NCBI RefSeq assembly: GCF_002214485.1
Contig: NZ_CP015102.1
Location: 620,001 to 684,000, forward strand
From: Thermococcus pacificus
GTDB taxonomy: Archaea; Methanobacteriota_B; Thermococci; Thermococcales; Thermococcaceae
Direction: 5' to 3'
Length of the DNA: 64,000 bases
The position numbers and the translations under genes are program-made. The notes under the pieces were generated by a model that searched no databases, was not told the origin of the DNA, and saw only the letters and a list, made by a program, of their open reading frames with translations. Of the stretch, positions 6,397 to 13,994 are shown piece by piece; within the stretch, counting starts at the first letter, position 1, and each line of letters starts with the position of its first letter.

Positions 6397-6963
6397 CAAA
6401 CTTTGATGAAACTTCGCGAGCAAGCTTTTTCCAAAAGCTTGGGCAAAAAAGTCCCCTGCGCAAAAATAGGCGATGGTATTAGCATGCACATTTCGGGACC
6501 CTGTTAAAGCATGGGTTTACTTCCAAAAGAATCCTTCCAGACGGGTTTGCGTTTTGTTCTGGCGTCCTTCAGACGCCTTGAGGAGAGCAAACGTTCGAGA
6601 AATTATGGTTAATGAGCAAACCCACTCGGGAATTCAGCATTTTCAAAACAGCGCGCAATCTTTCCGTCAACGCTTTGCGCCAGCAAGCAAACTTTGCTTT
6701 GCAAAGTTTGATCGAAGAATAAACCCCTGCCAAAACTTCCCAGAATAAGTTTGCGTGTCTCTTTAAGATGGCAAGTTTGAAGGGGTTTGAATCTAGAAAG
6801 CAATCCAAAACAGGTTTCAACTTCCCATTAATCCCTCTGGGCGTTATTATTACAGTGAAACACACTTTAAAAAGCGTTAACGGGAGAACAAATCCTTCCA
6901 AAACCAGGAACTTTTAGAAGTGACATGCAAACCTTGATCAAACTTCGCGCAGGCGAAGTTTGT
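6397..6963 (-). repeat. Dispersed tRNA-flanking repeat element, long copy A
   Basis: Read on the minus strand, the element begins 3 bases after the CCA of tRNA-Pro with the hairpin CAAACTTCGC/GCGAAGTTTG (6939-6962) followed by GATCAAGGTTTGCATG. Three blocks match copy B at 37682-37973 in the same order. These are the first 42 positions (35 identical), the interior block 6807-6863 (GTGTTTCACTGT, AATAACGCCC and GGAAGTTGAAAC all conserved), and the distal end around 6401-6500 (GAAAYGTGCAYGC, then a T-rich stretch, then AAGCTTG and GAAGTTT). A short region CAAAGCGTTGACGG is also shared. Copy A is about 275 bases longer than B and contains a further 10-bp hairpin at 6688-6710. Near-direct repeats lie at 6397-6418 and 6928-6949 (20 of 22 identical). 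No open frame is shared by the copies, so it is a noncoding or MITE-like element. I do not recognise it. Confidence 0.75.
6688..6710 (+). repeat. Internal 10-bp hairpin of repeat copy A
   Basis: CAAACTTTGC TTT GCAAAGTTTG is a perfect 10-bp inverted repeat. It has the same outer seven base pairs as the terminal hairpins at 6939-6962 and 37683-37706 but different inner pairs. It points the other way, which suggests that copy A is a composite of two elements. Confidence 0.7.
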
Positions 6964-6965
6964 GT

Positions 6966-7043
6966 TGGTGGGGCCGCCGAGATTTGAACTCGGGTCCCCG
7001 GCTCCCGAAGCCGGAAGGATAGGCCAAGCTACCCCACGGCCCC
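6966..7043 (-). tRNA. tRNA-Pro (anticodon CGG)
   Basis: The minus-strand cloverleaf has acceptor stem GGGGCCG/CGGCCCC, discriminator A and an encoded CCA (6966-6968). The anticodon stem CCGGC/GCCGG carries loop TTCGGGA, giving anticodon CGG. The T-arm loop TTCAAAT is intact and there is no intron. The TATA box CTTTATAAG at about 7074-7082 lies 30 or more bases upstream. The 3' end is 3 bases from repeat copy A. Confidence 0.96.
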
Positions 7044-7118
7044 ACTGCCCGCCCTTAAGGGAATTCGTAGGGCTTATAAAGTTTACGGATTTACCCAAGT
7101 GCATCGGAGGGAAGGGTA

Positions 7119-8177
7119 GTGAAGGTCTCGGTTATAATCCCGACCTACAACGAGAGGGAGAACCTCGAGGAGCTCTTTGAGAGAATAAACAGCGCTCTGC
7201 GGGATTACGACTATGAAATCATTGTTGTTGATGATGATTCCCCTGATAGAACCTGGGAGTTCGCCCAAAAGCTCTCGGAAAGGTACCCCCTGAAGGTTAT
7301 CAGACGGACAGATGAGAAGGGCCTCTCCTCCGCTGTAATAAGGGGCTTCAAGGAAGCTGAAGGAGACGTCTTTGTCGTGATGGACGCTGATTTGCAGCAT
7401 CCGCCGGAGAAGATACCCGAGCTTGTGGAGGCCATAGAAAGCGGAGCCGACATAGCAATCGCCAGCAGGTACGTCCCCGGTGGGGCTGTCAAGAACTGGT
7501 ACTGGTACAGGAAGCTCATCTCCAAGGGTGCGATAATGATAGGCCGCCTCGCCCTTCCGAAGATAAGGGATGTGAAGGACCCAGTGAGCGGCTTCTTCGC
7601 CCTAAAGCGAGAGGTTGTCGAGGGGACCGAACTCAACCCGATAGGCTTCAAGATACTCATGGAGATACTCATCAAGGGGCGCTATAATAAGGTCGTCGAG
7701 GTGCCCTTCACCTTCGGCCTGAGGAAGGCCGGCGAGAGCAAGCTGAGCGGAAAGACGATGGTCAGCTACCTCAAGCACGTCTACAGGCTTATGCGCTGGG
7801 AAGGTGAGCTGGACAGGATAATCAAGTTCACCCTCGTTGGCCTCTCGGGCGTTCTCGTCAACGAGGGCTTCCTCTGGGCCTTTGTCAACTTCCTGGGCTG
7901 GGACAAGATACTCGCCAACATACCCGCGACAGAGCTGGCCATCCTCAACAACTTCACCTGGAACGACCTCTGGACCTTCAAGGACCTCAAGAGAAAGCCC
8001 CTCTTGAGGCGCCTCCTGAACTTCCACATAGCCGCGCTCACGGGCGCGGTCGTGCAGTGGGTCATCTACGCGGGCCTTGTGTACATTGGGCTTCACTACC
8101 TCATCTCCAACCTCGTGGGCATCGTGGTCTCTTTCACAGTCCGCTTCCTCGTCAACAGGCACGTCACGTGGGGATGA
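7119..8177 (+). CDS. Dolichol-phosphate mannose synthase (GT2) fused to GtrA-like membrane domain
   Basis: The protein has 352 residues, the same length as the structurally characterised Pyrococcus furiosus DPMS. The N-terminal GT-A domain (1-230) has VVDDDSPD at 36-43 and the metal/nucleotide motif D89-x-D91-x-Q93 (MDADLQHPPE). The C-terminal part (about 235-352) has four membrane segments of the GtrA type. It transfers mannose from GDP-mannose to the polyprenyl phosphate lipid carrier, for N-glycosylation and surface glycans on the cytoplasmic face of the membrane. The start is GTG at 7119 after GGAGGGAAGG. It is a single gene downstream of tRNA-Pro with no operon partner. Confidence 0.92.
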   Translation: MKVSVIIPTYNERENLEELFERINSALRDYDYEIIVVDDDSPDRTWEFAQKLSERYPLKVIRRTDEKGLSSAVIRGFKEAEGDVFVVMDADLQHPPEKIPELVEAIESGADIAIASRYVPGGAVKNWYWYRKLISKGAIMIGRLALPKIRDVKDPVSGFFALKREVVEGTELNPIGFKILMEILIKGRYNKVVEVPFTFGLRKAGESKLSGKTMVSYLKHVYRLMRWEGELDRIIKFTLVGLSGVLVNEGFLWAFVNFLGWDKILANIPATELAILNNFTWNDLWTFKDLKRKPLLRRLLNFHIAALTGAVVQWVIYAGLVYIGLHYLISNLVGIVVSFTVRFLVNRHVTWG

Positions 8178-8250
8178 TTGTTTTCCTCTCGTTTCTCCTT
8201 TCTCCGCTTAGCTTAAATATCCGCTGGCCCTATATTGGATGGGGATACCC

Positions 8251-9939
8251 ATGAGGCGCTTTTTGAAGGAAGCCGAAGTTTTTGACCCGAACAGGGTTCT
8301 GCACTACATAGCGGAGATAAGCCAGTTCCACAGGATACAGGGCTCAAAGGAACTCCCTGAGGCGGTCAGGTTCATACGGGAGGAACTCCGCATCTGGGGC
8401 ATCAGTCCGGAGCTTTACGAGGAGGTCTACGATGGTGAGAGCAGGTATCTCACGCTCAGGGCACCAATAGCATGGGACGTTGTTGAGGGAAAGGTGGAAG
8501 TTCTCGGAAAGACCATCACAACCGGGCAGAGCCCCCTCGTCGTCATGGCACACTCTCCGAGTGGGAGTGCCGAGGGCGAGATCGTCCACGTGGCGAGGGA
8601 GAAAGACTGGGAAAATGTTGAAGGAAAGATAGTCCTGGCCGGGAAGGAGTGGCGCGAGGCTTACCGGCGCGCAAACGAGAAGGGTGCGGCCGGCTTCATC
8701 GCCTACCGGGAGGGAACGGGCAACGCCATCCCCTACATCGGGCTTTTTCTGACGAAGGCGGACCTAGAGTGGGCGCGGATTCCTGCCGTGGCCGTTCCTG
8801 AGGGCCTTGCTAAGGAGATGATCAGGAAGCTGAACTCCGGGGAGAAGGTGGAGGCGAAGATCGAGGTCAAAGCCCAGATAAAAGAGCGGGAAGTTCTCCC
8901 GATACTCTACGCTGAGATAGGGGAGCCGCCTTTCATTCTCTTCACGGCCCACATCTGCCATCCGAAGCCTGGGGCAAACGACAACGCCAGCGGCAGTGCG
9001 ATGCTGATGGAGCTCGCGAGGGTTCTCAGCAGGCTCCACGACGGCTCTTCTCGCTTCGGCTTTGCCTTCCTCTGGGTTCCGGAGTACTACGGGACGCAGG
9101 CCTTCGTTGAGCAGTATGCGGAGCTGGAAAAGTACTACGCCGTTATAAACCTTGATATGGTGGCTGGAAGTCCGGACCGCTCCGGGTCGACGGTGATGCT
9201 CGTGAGGACGCCCCTGTCGAGGTTTTCCATCGTTTCGGGCCTGCTCGAGTACTTCCTTGAACTGGCGAACGAGGGAGGAAAGAGCTTCTCTGGCAGTCCT
9301 CTTCCGAGGCTCAGGCTCAAGAGTTTCCCCTACGAGATGGGCAGCGACCACGACGTCTTCAACTTCTTTGGGATACCCTCAACGATGCCGATAACCTGGC
9401 CTGACCGCTTCTACCACTCGAGCGAGGACACCGTTGACAAGGTGAGCAAGGAGAGCATAGAGATCATCGGAAAAGCAGTTCTTGCAACGGCCCTTGCCCT
9501 CGCGAAGGCTGAAGGGGATGAGCTCCGGCGCTTCGCCAGGGGCTACGCCATGAAGTACCTGGGCGAACTCTCACGGGAGCAGGAGACCGAAGAGGCCGAG
9601 AGGCTGGTGATGATGGGCCTCGCGAGGGATTCTGATTTTCTCGGCATCGAGAGCGGGCACCGCTTTGAGGAAAAGCCCTGGCTCGTCTGGGAAATCAAGG
9701 GCGTGGTCTCGGAGCGTTTCATACGCGAGAGGGATGAAAAGCTAGCTGAGGAGTTCAAGGAGCTGACGGGGGACAGAAAAGTACTGGCGCACCTGCACGA
9801 GCTCCTGATGCTTGGGGAGCTCCTTCCGAAGGAGAGGGCCTTTGAGGCCCTGAAGGAGGAGTACGGAGATGTGGAGGGAGAAAAGCTGGAGAGGCTCGTG
9901 ATCATCCTGGAGAAGGCGGGAGTTGTGAGGTTCCTTTAG
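8251..9939 (+). CDS. M28-type zinc aminopeptidase with DUF4910/PA-like inserts
   Basis: The protein has about 562 residues from the ATG at 8251, with GGGG six bases upstream; the ATG at 8239 is possible but would be nearly leaderless. The N-terminal region and a PA-like domain (about residues 75-195) are followed by a zinc peptidase core with HICHPKPGANDNASG, PEYYGTQAF, INLDMVAGS and a late FYHSSED. These are recognisable M28 metal-ligand motifs (His, Asp, Glu, Asp, His). A helical winged C-terminus of about 130 residues follows. DUF4910-type enzymes of this build are aminopeptidase-like. The substrate is unknown and no signal peptide is seen, so it is probably cytosolic. TTAAATAT at 8213-8220 is the likely TATA box. 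The last 4 bases overlap the convergent regulator gene. Confidence 0.8.
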   Translation: MRRFLKEAEVFDPNRVLHYIAEISQFHRIQGSKELPEAVRFIREELRIWGISPELYEEVYDGESRYLTLRAPIAWDVVEGKVEVLGKTITTGQSPLVVMAHSPSGSAEGEIVHVAREKDWENVEGKIVLAGKEWREAYRRANEKGAAGFIAYREGTGNAIPYIGLFLTKADLEWARIPAVAVPEGLAKEMIRKLNSGEKVEAKIEVKAQIKEREVLPILYAEIGEPPFILFTAHICHPKPGANDNASGSAMLMELARVLSRLHDGSSRFGFAFLWVPEYYGTQAFVEQYAELEKYYAVINLDMVAGSPDRSGSTVMLVRTPLSRFSIVSGLLEYFLELANEGGKSFSGSPLPRLRLKSFPYEMGSDHDVFNFFGIPSTMPITWPDRFYHSSEDTVDKVSKESIEIIGKAVLATALALAKAEGDELRRFARGYAMKYLGELSREQETEEAERLVMMGLARDSDFLGIESGHRFEEKPWLVWEIKGVVSERFIRERDEKLAEEFKELTGDRKVLAHLHELLMLGELLPKERAFEALKEEYGDVEGEKLERLVIILEKAGVVRFL

Positions 9940-10274
9940 CCCTCGCCGGCTCTGGAGCCCTTTAGCTCCTGCTCCAGCTCGTTTATCCTTTTTAAGAGGT
10001 TGCGCTTTATGTTATCGAGGACCTCGCCCGGAGAAACGGCGCTGTAAGTGTAGCCGAGCCAGCCCTGTTCGATGAGCGTCCTCCTGAGGATGCCCTTACG
10101 GTAGAGGCTCAGGACATGCTCCCTGACGGAGCGCTCGCTTATGCCGAGCTCTCTCTGTATCTCGGTTATCCTCATCGGTTGTTTTTTCTCAAGAAGAAGT
10201 CTGTATATTTTCAGCTCGGTCTTCTTCACCCCCAGCGAACGCAGCAGTGCCTCAAGCCTCTCGTAGACGTCACT
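9936..10274 (-). CDS. Winged-helix transcriptional regulator (MarR/TrmB-like HTH)
   Basis: The protein has 112 residues from the ATG at 10274, chosen because GGTGAGAG lies just upstream; a further upstream start is possible. An HTH occupies residues 10-75 (KKTELKIYRLLLEKKQPMRITEIQRELGISERSVREHVLSLYRKGILRR) and a short amphipathic helix ends the protein (NLLKRINELEQELKG), probably for dimerisation. There is no ligand domain. The TATA candidate GTTTATAAC at about 10334-10342 lies upstream. It is convergent with the M28 peptidase with a 4-base overlap. The target is unknown. Confidence 0.7.
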   Translation of the reverse strand, partial: SDVYERLEALLRSLGVKKTELKIYRLLLEKKQPMRITEIQRELGISERSVREHVLSLYRKGILRRTLIEQGWLGYTYSAVSPGEVLDNIKRNLLKRINELEQELKGSRAGEG

Positions 10275-10377
10275 CATCACTCTCACCTGATACGTATGTA
10301 TTCTCACCTATGAAAGATTATCTTCATACTAGGTTATAAACTTTACCCGTGGACTGGACGATACTGGACGTCGGGTT

Positions 10378-11028
10378 TCACCGGAGCTGGACCCTGCCAA
10401 CGTAAACCCCTTCCGGCAGAAAGAGGTCCAGCGAGGGGACGCCCCTCAAAAAGGGCACCATTCTTACTCCTTCCCTCACGTCAAAGCCCTCTATGAACGG
10501 GTTCACTGTTGGGAGTATCAGAAACTTCCCCGCACGGACGAAGACCTTGGTCTTCCGCGAGACACCCCCGCTCTTGAACGTGTACGCGGGGTGAATGTGG
10601 CCGAGGTACGCCTCCCTGAACTCCACCCCCTGCAGGTTCGTGTGCCCGTGAAGGAAGAGTTCCTCGTCCAGCAGGAGGTGCTCGGTGACCTGAACGTGGG
10701 GGAACTTTCCGGCGACCTCCTCTATCCTTCCGTCGTGGTTTCCCTTTGTTATCACCGTTGGGATTTCACGCAGGTCCGAGAAGAAGCCCATGAGAAGGCG
10801 CTTGACCGTGAAGCTCAGCCCTATTGGCTCCTTCACGTCCCCGAGGATGACGAGCAGGTCTGGGTCCTTCTCGGAAACGAAAGCCGCGAGCCTCTCCTCG
10901 AAGTGTGTCCTTATCCTCAGTCCCCTCGATAGCTCGAACCCGATGTGCGGGTCGGCTATGAGAAGCGTCTTTCCATGCGAAGTCTCCATCTCCAGGGAGA
11001 GCCTCTCAAGGTCATCAAAAGAGTCCAT
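10378..11028 (-). CDS. Calcineurin-like metallophosphoesterase
   Basis: The protein has 216 residues from the ATG at 11028 (CGGTGG upstream). The longer open frame upstream overlaps eL41 in another frame and is rejected. All motifs of the two-metal phosphoesterase family are present in order: LIADPHIGFE (D-x-H), ILGDVKE, TKGNHDG, FLHGHTN and LGHIHP. It belongs to the archaeal ICC-like phosphoesterase group, whose substrate is not established. The gene lies 36 bases downstream of the ribosomal protein eL41 gene on the same strand, so it is probably co-transcribed with it. Confidence 0.85.
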   Translation of the reverse strand: MDSFDDLERLSLEMETSHGKTLLIADPHIGFELSRGLRIRTHFEERLAAFVSEKDPDLLVILGDVKEPIGLSFTVKRLLMGFFSDLREIPTVITKGNHDGRIEEVAGKFPHVQVTEHLLLDEELFLHGHTNLQGVEFREAYLGHIHPAYTFKSGGVSRKTKVFVRAGKFLILPTVNPFIEGFDVREGVRMVPFLRGVPSLDLFLPEGVYVGRVQLR

Positions 11029-11063
11029 AGAACCACCGAAAACGTGGAGAAAAAGGAGGAGCA

Positions 11064-11177
11064 TCAGATAAGTCCGCGCTCCTTCCTGCGCTGCCTCTTG
11101 AGCCTCCTGATCCTCTTCTTGATCCACTTCCACCTCATCCTTCCCTTCTTCTTCCACTTCCTCGGGCGCCTCTTCAT
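11064..11177 (-). CDS. rpl41e: Ribosomal protein eL41, 37 residues
   Basis: This is a very short gene missed by length-based calling. The peptide [20 protein letters not shown] continues [17 protein letters not shown]; its last 25 residues align with eukaryotic eL41 (an arginine/lysine-rich single helix beginning MRAKW). eL41 is a single-helix ribosomal protein found in Thermococcales ribosomes and sits at the subunit interface. The start is ATG at 11177 after GGGGTGATG; another ATG two codons earlier is less well placed. The TATA element CTTAAAAAG at about 11224-11232 lies 50 bases upstream. It is followed by the phosphoesterase gene. Confidence 0.9.
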
Positions 11178-11542
11178 GATCATCACCCCTGAGTTTCTCT
11201 CCAGCCTTAGCTCCGGGAGTCCCTTTTTAAGCTTTTCCGTGAGGAAAGGTTTCTCCCTTTCTAACGGCAAAAAAGATACAGAAGGGCCTTTGAGCCGCGA
11301 AATGGACGCTGGAGCTTCGGTTTTAGTCCGCCTATTTTTCCGGGGTAAAAACAGCTTCTGCTGGCCAAATATTATGTTTGCCTCGTTCTATTGGGTGTTG
11401 CGTTGTGATTCGTATTTCAATCTTCACTTGGCTCCTTAAACACTGGGAAAACGGTAAAAACTCAACTGTAATATTTGACATTTTGCCCCCACTCCGCCGC
11501 TAACCTTATTTGCCCCTGGCACGATTCTTTCTAGGTGGTACC
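11178..11542. promoter_or_regulatory. Divergent intergenic region, eL41 and nitrilase
   Basis: These 365 bases hold the eL41 promoter (TATA near 11224-11232, minus strand) and the nitrilase leader (GGTGGT before the ATG at 11543). Between 11270 and 11490 I see no supported gene. CGCCTATTTTTCCGGGG (about 11331-11347) resembles a segment of repeat copy A (CGCCTATTTTTGCGCAGGGG on its minus strand), a weak hint of a decayed relative. Confidence 0.45.
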
Positions 11543-12337
11543 ATGAAGGTCGCCTACGTTCAGATGAGGCCTGTTTTCCTCGAGCCGGAAGTGAACTACT
11601 CGAGGGCAGAGGAGCTGATTCGCATAGCGGCCGACAAAGGCGCAAAGCTCATTGTTCTGCCGGAACTCTTCGACACCGGCTACAACTTCAGGAGCAGGGA
11701 GGAGGTTGAGAGCGTTGCTGGAGAAATTCCGGATGGTCCAACGACCCAGTTCCTCATGGAGCTCTCGAGGGAGCTTGGGGTGTTCATAGTTGCAGGAACG
11801 GCCGAAAAGGATGAGAATGGGAAGCTCTACAACTCCGCCGTCATAACCGGGCCTATAGGAAGCGGATACATTGGAAAGTATCGCAAGGTGCACCTCTTCC
11901 ACCGCGAGAAGCTCTTCTTCGAGCCCGGTAACCTCGGCTTCCATGTCTTCAACATAGGCATCGCGAAGGTGGGCGTTATGATTTGCTTCGACTGGTTCTT
12001 CCCCGAATCGGCGAGGACTTTAGCTTTGAAGGGCGCTGACATTATAGCCCACCCGAGCAACCTCGTGATGCCCTACGCGCCGAGGGCCATGCCTATAAGG
12101 GCTTTGGAGAACAGGGTTTACACGATAACCGCCAACAGGGTTGGCGAGGAGTTCGGGCTGAGGTTCATAGGCAAGAGCACGATAGCCTCACCGAAGGCGG
12201 AGGTTTTAGCCATGGGCAGCGAGGACGGGGAGGAGGTCGGCGTGGTGGAAATAGACCTCGAACTCGCGAGAAACAAGAGAATAAACGAGATGAACGACGT
12301 CTTTAGGGACAGGCGGCCGGAGCACTACTCACTTTGA
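11543..12337 (+). CDS. Nitrilase-family carbon-nitrogen hydrolase
   Basis: The protein has 264 residues from the ATG at 11543 and is close in length to the characterised Pyrococcus abyssi nitrilase. The catalytic triad of the superfamily is visible: Glu41 in LPELFDTGY, Lys115 in YRKVHLF and Cys148 in MICFDWFFPES. These cytosolic enzymes hydrolyse small nitriles or amides to acids plus ammonia; the natural substrate is not known. Its 3' end overlaps the convergent methyltransferase gene by 35 bases. The promoter is weak by eye. Confidence 0.88.
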   Translation: MKVAYVQMRPVFLEPEVNYSRAEELIRIAADKGAKLIVLPELFDTGYNFRSREEVESVAGEIPDGPTTQFLMELSRELGVFIVAGTAEKDENGKLYNSAVITGPIGSGYIGKYRKVHLFHREKLFFEPGNLGFHVFNIGIAKVGVMICFDWFFPESARTLALKGADIIAHPSNLVMPYAPRAMPIRALENRVYTITANRVGEEFGLRFIGKSTIASPKAEVLAMGSEDGEEVGVVEIDLELARNKRINEMNDVFRDRRPEHYSL

Positions 12338-13103
12338 GCTCCGCCACCTTTTTATCCGGTTTTTTGAAGACGAGGATCTTCCCAACACCCCCAACCCCGT
12401 GTTCCTCGCGCCCTATGAGTTCGTACTCCCTGAAGAAGACGCTTCCAATGGCCAGCTGCGTCGCTATGTCCCAGTAGTGGAAATCCACGGTGCTTACCTT
12501 CCTGAAGCCCGGGAGGAGGTAGTAGCCCCGTTTGAACGTGCCTCTAAGGATGTCGTAGCCCTCGTGCATCGAGGCTATCGTATGGTCGCCCTTGCGCCCC
12601 TCAATCAGGAACTCTCGGTAACCGGCCCTGTAAAGTATCCAGTAGACCCTATCCATGTCCTCTATCATGAAGACCCCGTCGTCGCTGAGGACAAGTGCGA
12701 CGTTCGCGAACAGTTTTACAGCGTCAAAGGGGTCGAAGTGCGGCATCGTGTAACCCCAGAGAACCGCTACGTCATGCTCGCCTGCGAGTTTGGCAGCTTC
12801 CCTCGCGTCCCCCTGAACCGTTCTGAGCTCCGGGTTTATGCCCGCCACCTCAAGCCACTCGCGGGCAAGCTCGAGGTCATCGCTTCTCGCATCTAAAACC
12901 GTTAGGAGCTTTGCACCGGTAGCCTTCGCCAGGGCAACTCCGGCTATCCCCGTGCCGGCGCAGAGGTCGAGGACCCTTCCGTTCCGGGGGAGCCACTCAA
13001 GGGACTCGAAGAACTTCAACAACTCTCCAAACCGCTCCCTGGCCCTCCCGTCACCCGGGTTCATCCGCCAGTTTATGTGGCGGTAGAGTTCCTCGAGAGA
13101 CAT
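12303..13103 (-). CDS. SAM-dependent class I methyltransferase
   Basis: The protein has 266 residues. Motif I VLDLCAGTGIAGVALA (about residues 44-59) and the following acidic VLDARSDD define a Rossmann SAM-binding domain. VLWGYTMPHFDP stands at the motif IV position and MIEDMDRVYW follows. The C-terminal half (GDHTIASMHEGYD, DFHYWDIATQLA) probably forms the substrate site. The substrate is unknown. It is monocistronic and overlaps the nitrilase gene tail to tail by 35 bases, so each transcript is antisense to the other's 3' end. Confidence 0.75.
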   Translation of the reverse strand: MSLEELYRHINWRMNPGDGRARERFGELLKFFESLEWLPRNGRVLDLCAGTGIAGVALAKATGAKLLTVLDARSDDLELAREWLEVAGINPELRTVQGDAREAAKLAGEHDVAVLWGYTMPHFDPFDAVKLFANVALVLSDDGVFMIEDMDRVYWILYRAGYREFLIEGRKGDHTIASMHEGYDILRGTFKRGYYLLPGFRKVSTVDFHYWDIATQLAIGSVFFREYELIGREEHGVGGVGKILVFKKPDKKVAELKVSSAPAACP

Positions 13104-13154
13104 GGCATCACCACAGGAAAGAGTGAGTCGGATAATTTAAGGTTATCGAAAGGC

Positions 13155-13187
13155 TTAAATATTTTGTCAATTTACTTAGGTTGACAA
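13155..13187 (+). promoter_or_regulatory. Promoter with inverted-repeat operator TTGTCAA-N10-TTGACAA
   Basis: TTAAATAT (13155-13162) is the TATA box. TTGTCAA (13164-13170) and TTGACAA (13181-13187) form an inverted repeat with a 10-base spacer, lying between TATA and the expected transcript start. That position is typical of archaeal repressor sites. The HTH protein encoded at 13978-14370 in the same operon is a candidate ligand. Confidence 0.55.
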
Positions 13188-13197
13188 GGTGAAGGGC

Positions 13198-13317
13198 ATG
13201 AAGCTTGGCCGTGTTATGAAAGATGAAGATCCCATACGCAGGTATGCTCCTTTCAGGGTAAAAATTGAAGACATAGGAGGGAGACCCCCGGAGGTGTTGA
13301 GATGCCACTTAGAATAG
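13198..13317 (+). CDS. Small ORF, 39 residues, leader of the membrane protein/HTH operon
   Basis: The ATG at 13198 follows AGGTGAAGGG with good spacing and a TATA box about 40 bases earlier. The 39-residue product starts MKLGRVMKDEDPIRRYAPFR and continues with a short stretch containing VKIEDIGG and PPEVLRCHLE. It is soluble and charged. Its last 16 bases overlap the next gene, and the next gene's GGAGGTG lies inside it, so translation of the two is likely coupled. No family was recognised. It could be a genuine small protein or the leftover N-terminus of a longer one. It is too short for most gene callers. Confidence 0.5.
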   Translation: MKLGRVMKDEDPIRRYAPFRVKIEDIGGRPPEVLRCHLE

Positions 13318-13994
13318 TGGACCATCCGGTTGTTCTCATGCCCTTCCTACTTCTTGCGGTGTCCCTCCTAACAGGCGAGAAAGTCAGCTGGATTCTCATG
13401 GGGCTTTCTCTCTGGCTTATCGTCTACATTTCCTTCACGGGCGAGGCCAAAATAGAGGGCCAGAAAATAGTCATCAGGATTGGAAGACCAATCCCCCTCG
13501 CCAAAAAGGAAATCCTCCTAGACGAGGTGGTTGAGGTCATAGAACTACCTGGGGCATATGGAATCAGGATGATCGGACAGTTTCAAAGGCCTTGGGTTCC
13601 CATAGGGTGTCTAACAACTGGACTATTCGTGGGGATCCTCCTGCTTCTTAGGGGAGAGTCCTACGGAATTTTCTGGATGTATATCTCACTGCTCTCGTCC
13701 CTTGACTACCTCTTTAGGCCGGTAGATAAGAGAATCCGGGTTGTGGCTTCTGGAATCATCTCCCTATTCTCGGCACTGGCGTTCTTTTACCTCCGGCATC
13801 CCGAGTTCAGTTTGGGTGTTATCGCCTACGGCTTCTTCGATGTTATCTCCAGCGAGGATTATGGTCAAGACGCGATCATAATCAAAACCGAAAATGAAAA
13901 GATAGTCCTCCTCGGAGAGTCAGCCTCCAAGGAGAGATTTCTGAAGGGGCTTAGATCCATCATAGTGGGTGGTTTGAATGCTCAGACTCCCTGA
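13302..13994 (+). CDS. Integral membrane protein of unknown function
   Basis: The protein has 230 residues from an ATG preceded by GGAGGTG. Membrane segments lie near residues 12-26, 28-45, 103-120, 122-140 and 150-165. A soluble stretch (about 47-90, AKIEGQKIVIRIGRPIPLAKKEILLDEVVEVIEL) between TM2 and TM3 looks like a small beta domain of the bacterial-PH type. The C-terminus (DAIIIKTENEKIVLLGESASKERFLKGL) has a similar PH-like end. The 3' end overlaps the downstream HTH gene by 17 bases. The function is unknown; sensing or envelope stress is a guess based on the regulator it is coupled to. Confidence 0.6.
   Translation: MPLRIVDHPVVLMPFLLLAVSLLTGEKVSWILMGLSLWLIVYISFTGEAKIEGQKIVIRIGRPIPLAKKEILLDEVVEVIELPGAYGIRMIGQFQRPWVPIGCLTTGLFVGILLLLRGESYGIFWMYISLLSSLDYLFRPVDKRIRVVASGIISLFSALAFFYLRHPEFSLGVIAYGFFDVISSEDYGQDAIIIKTENEKIVLLGESASKERFLKGLRSIIVGGLNAQTP

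Noticed and set aside
6473-6901. Several 60-110-residue open frames inside repeat copy A
   Set aside because: None is conserved in copy B, and none has a ribosome-binding site. The similarity between copies is at the nucleotide and hairpin level.
11064-11157. N-terminal extension of the phosphoesterase ([11 protein letters not shown]...)
   Set aside because: It is the other frame of the eL41 gene, and the phosphoesterase core starts properly at 11028.
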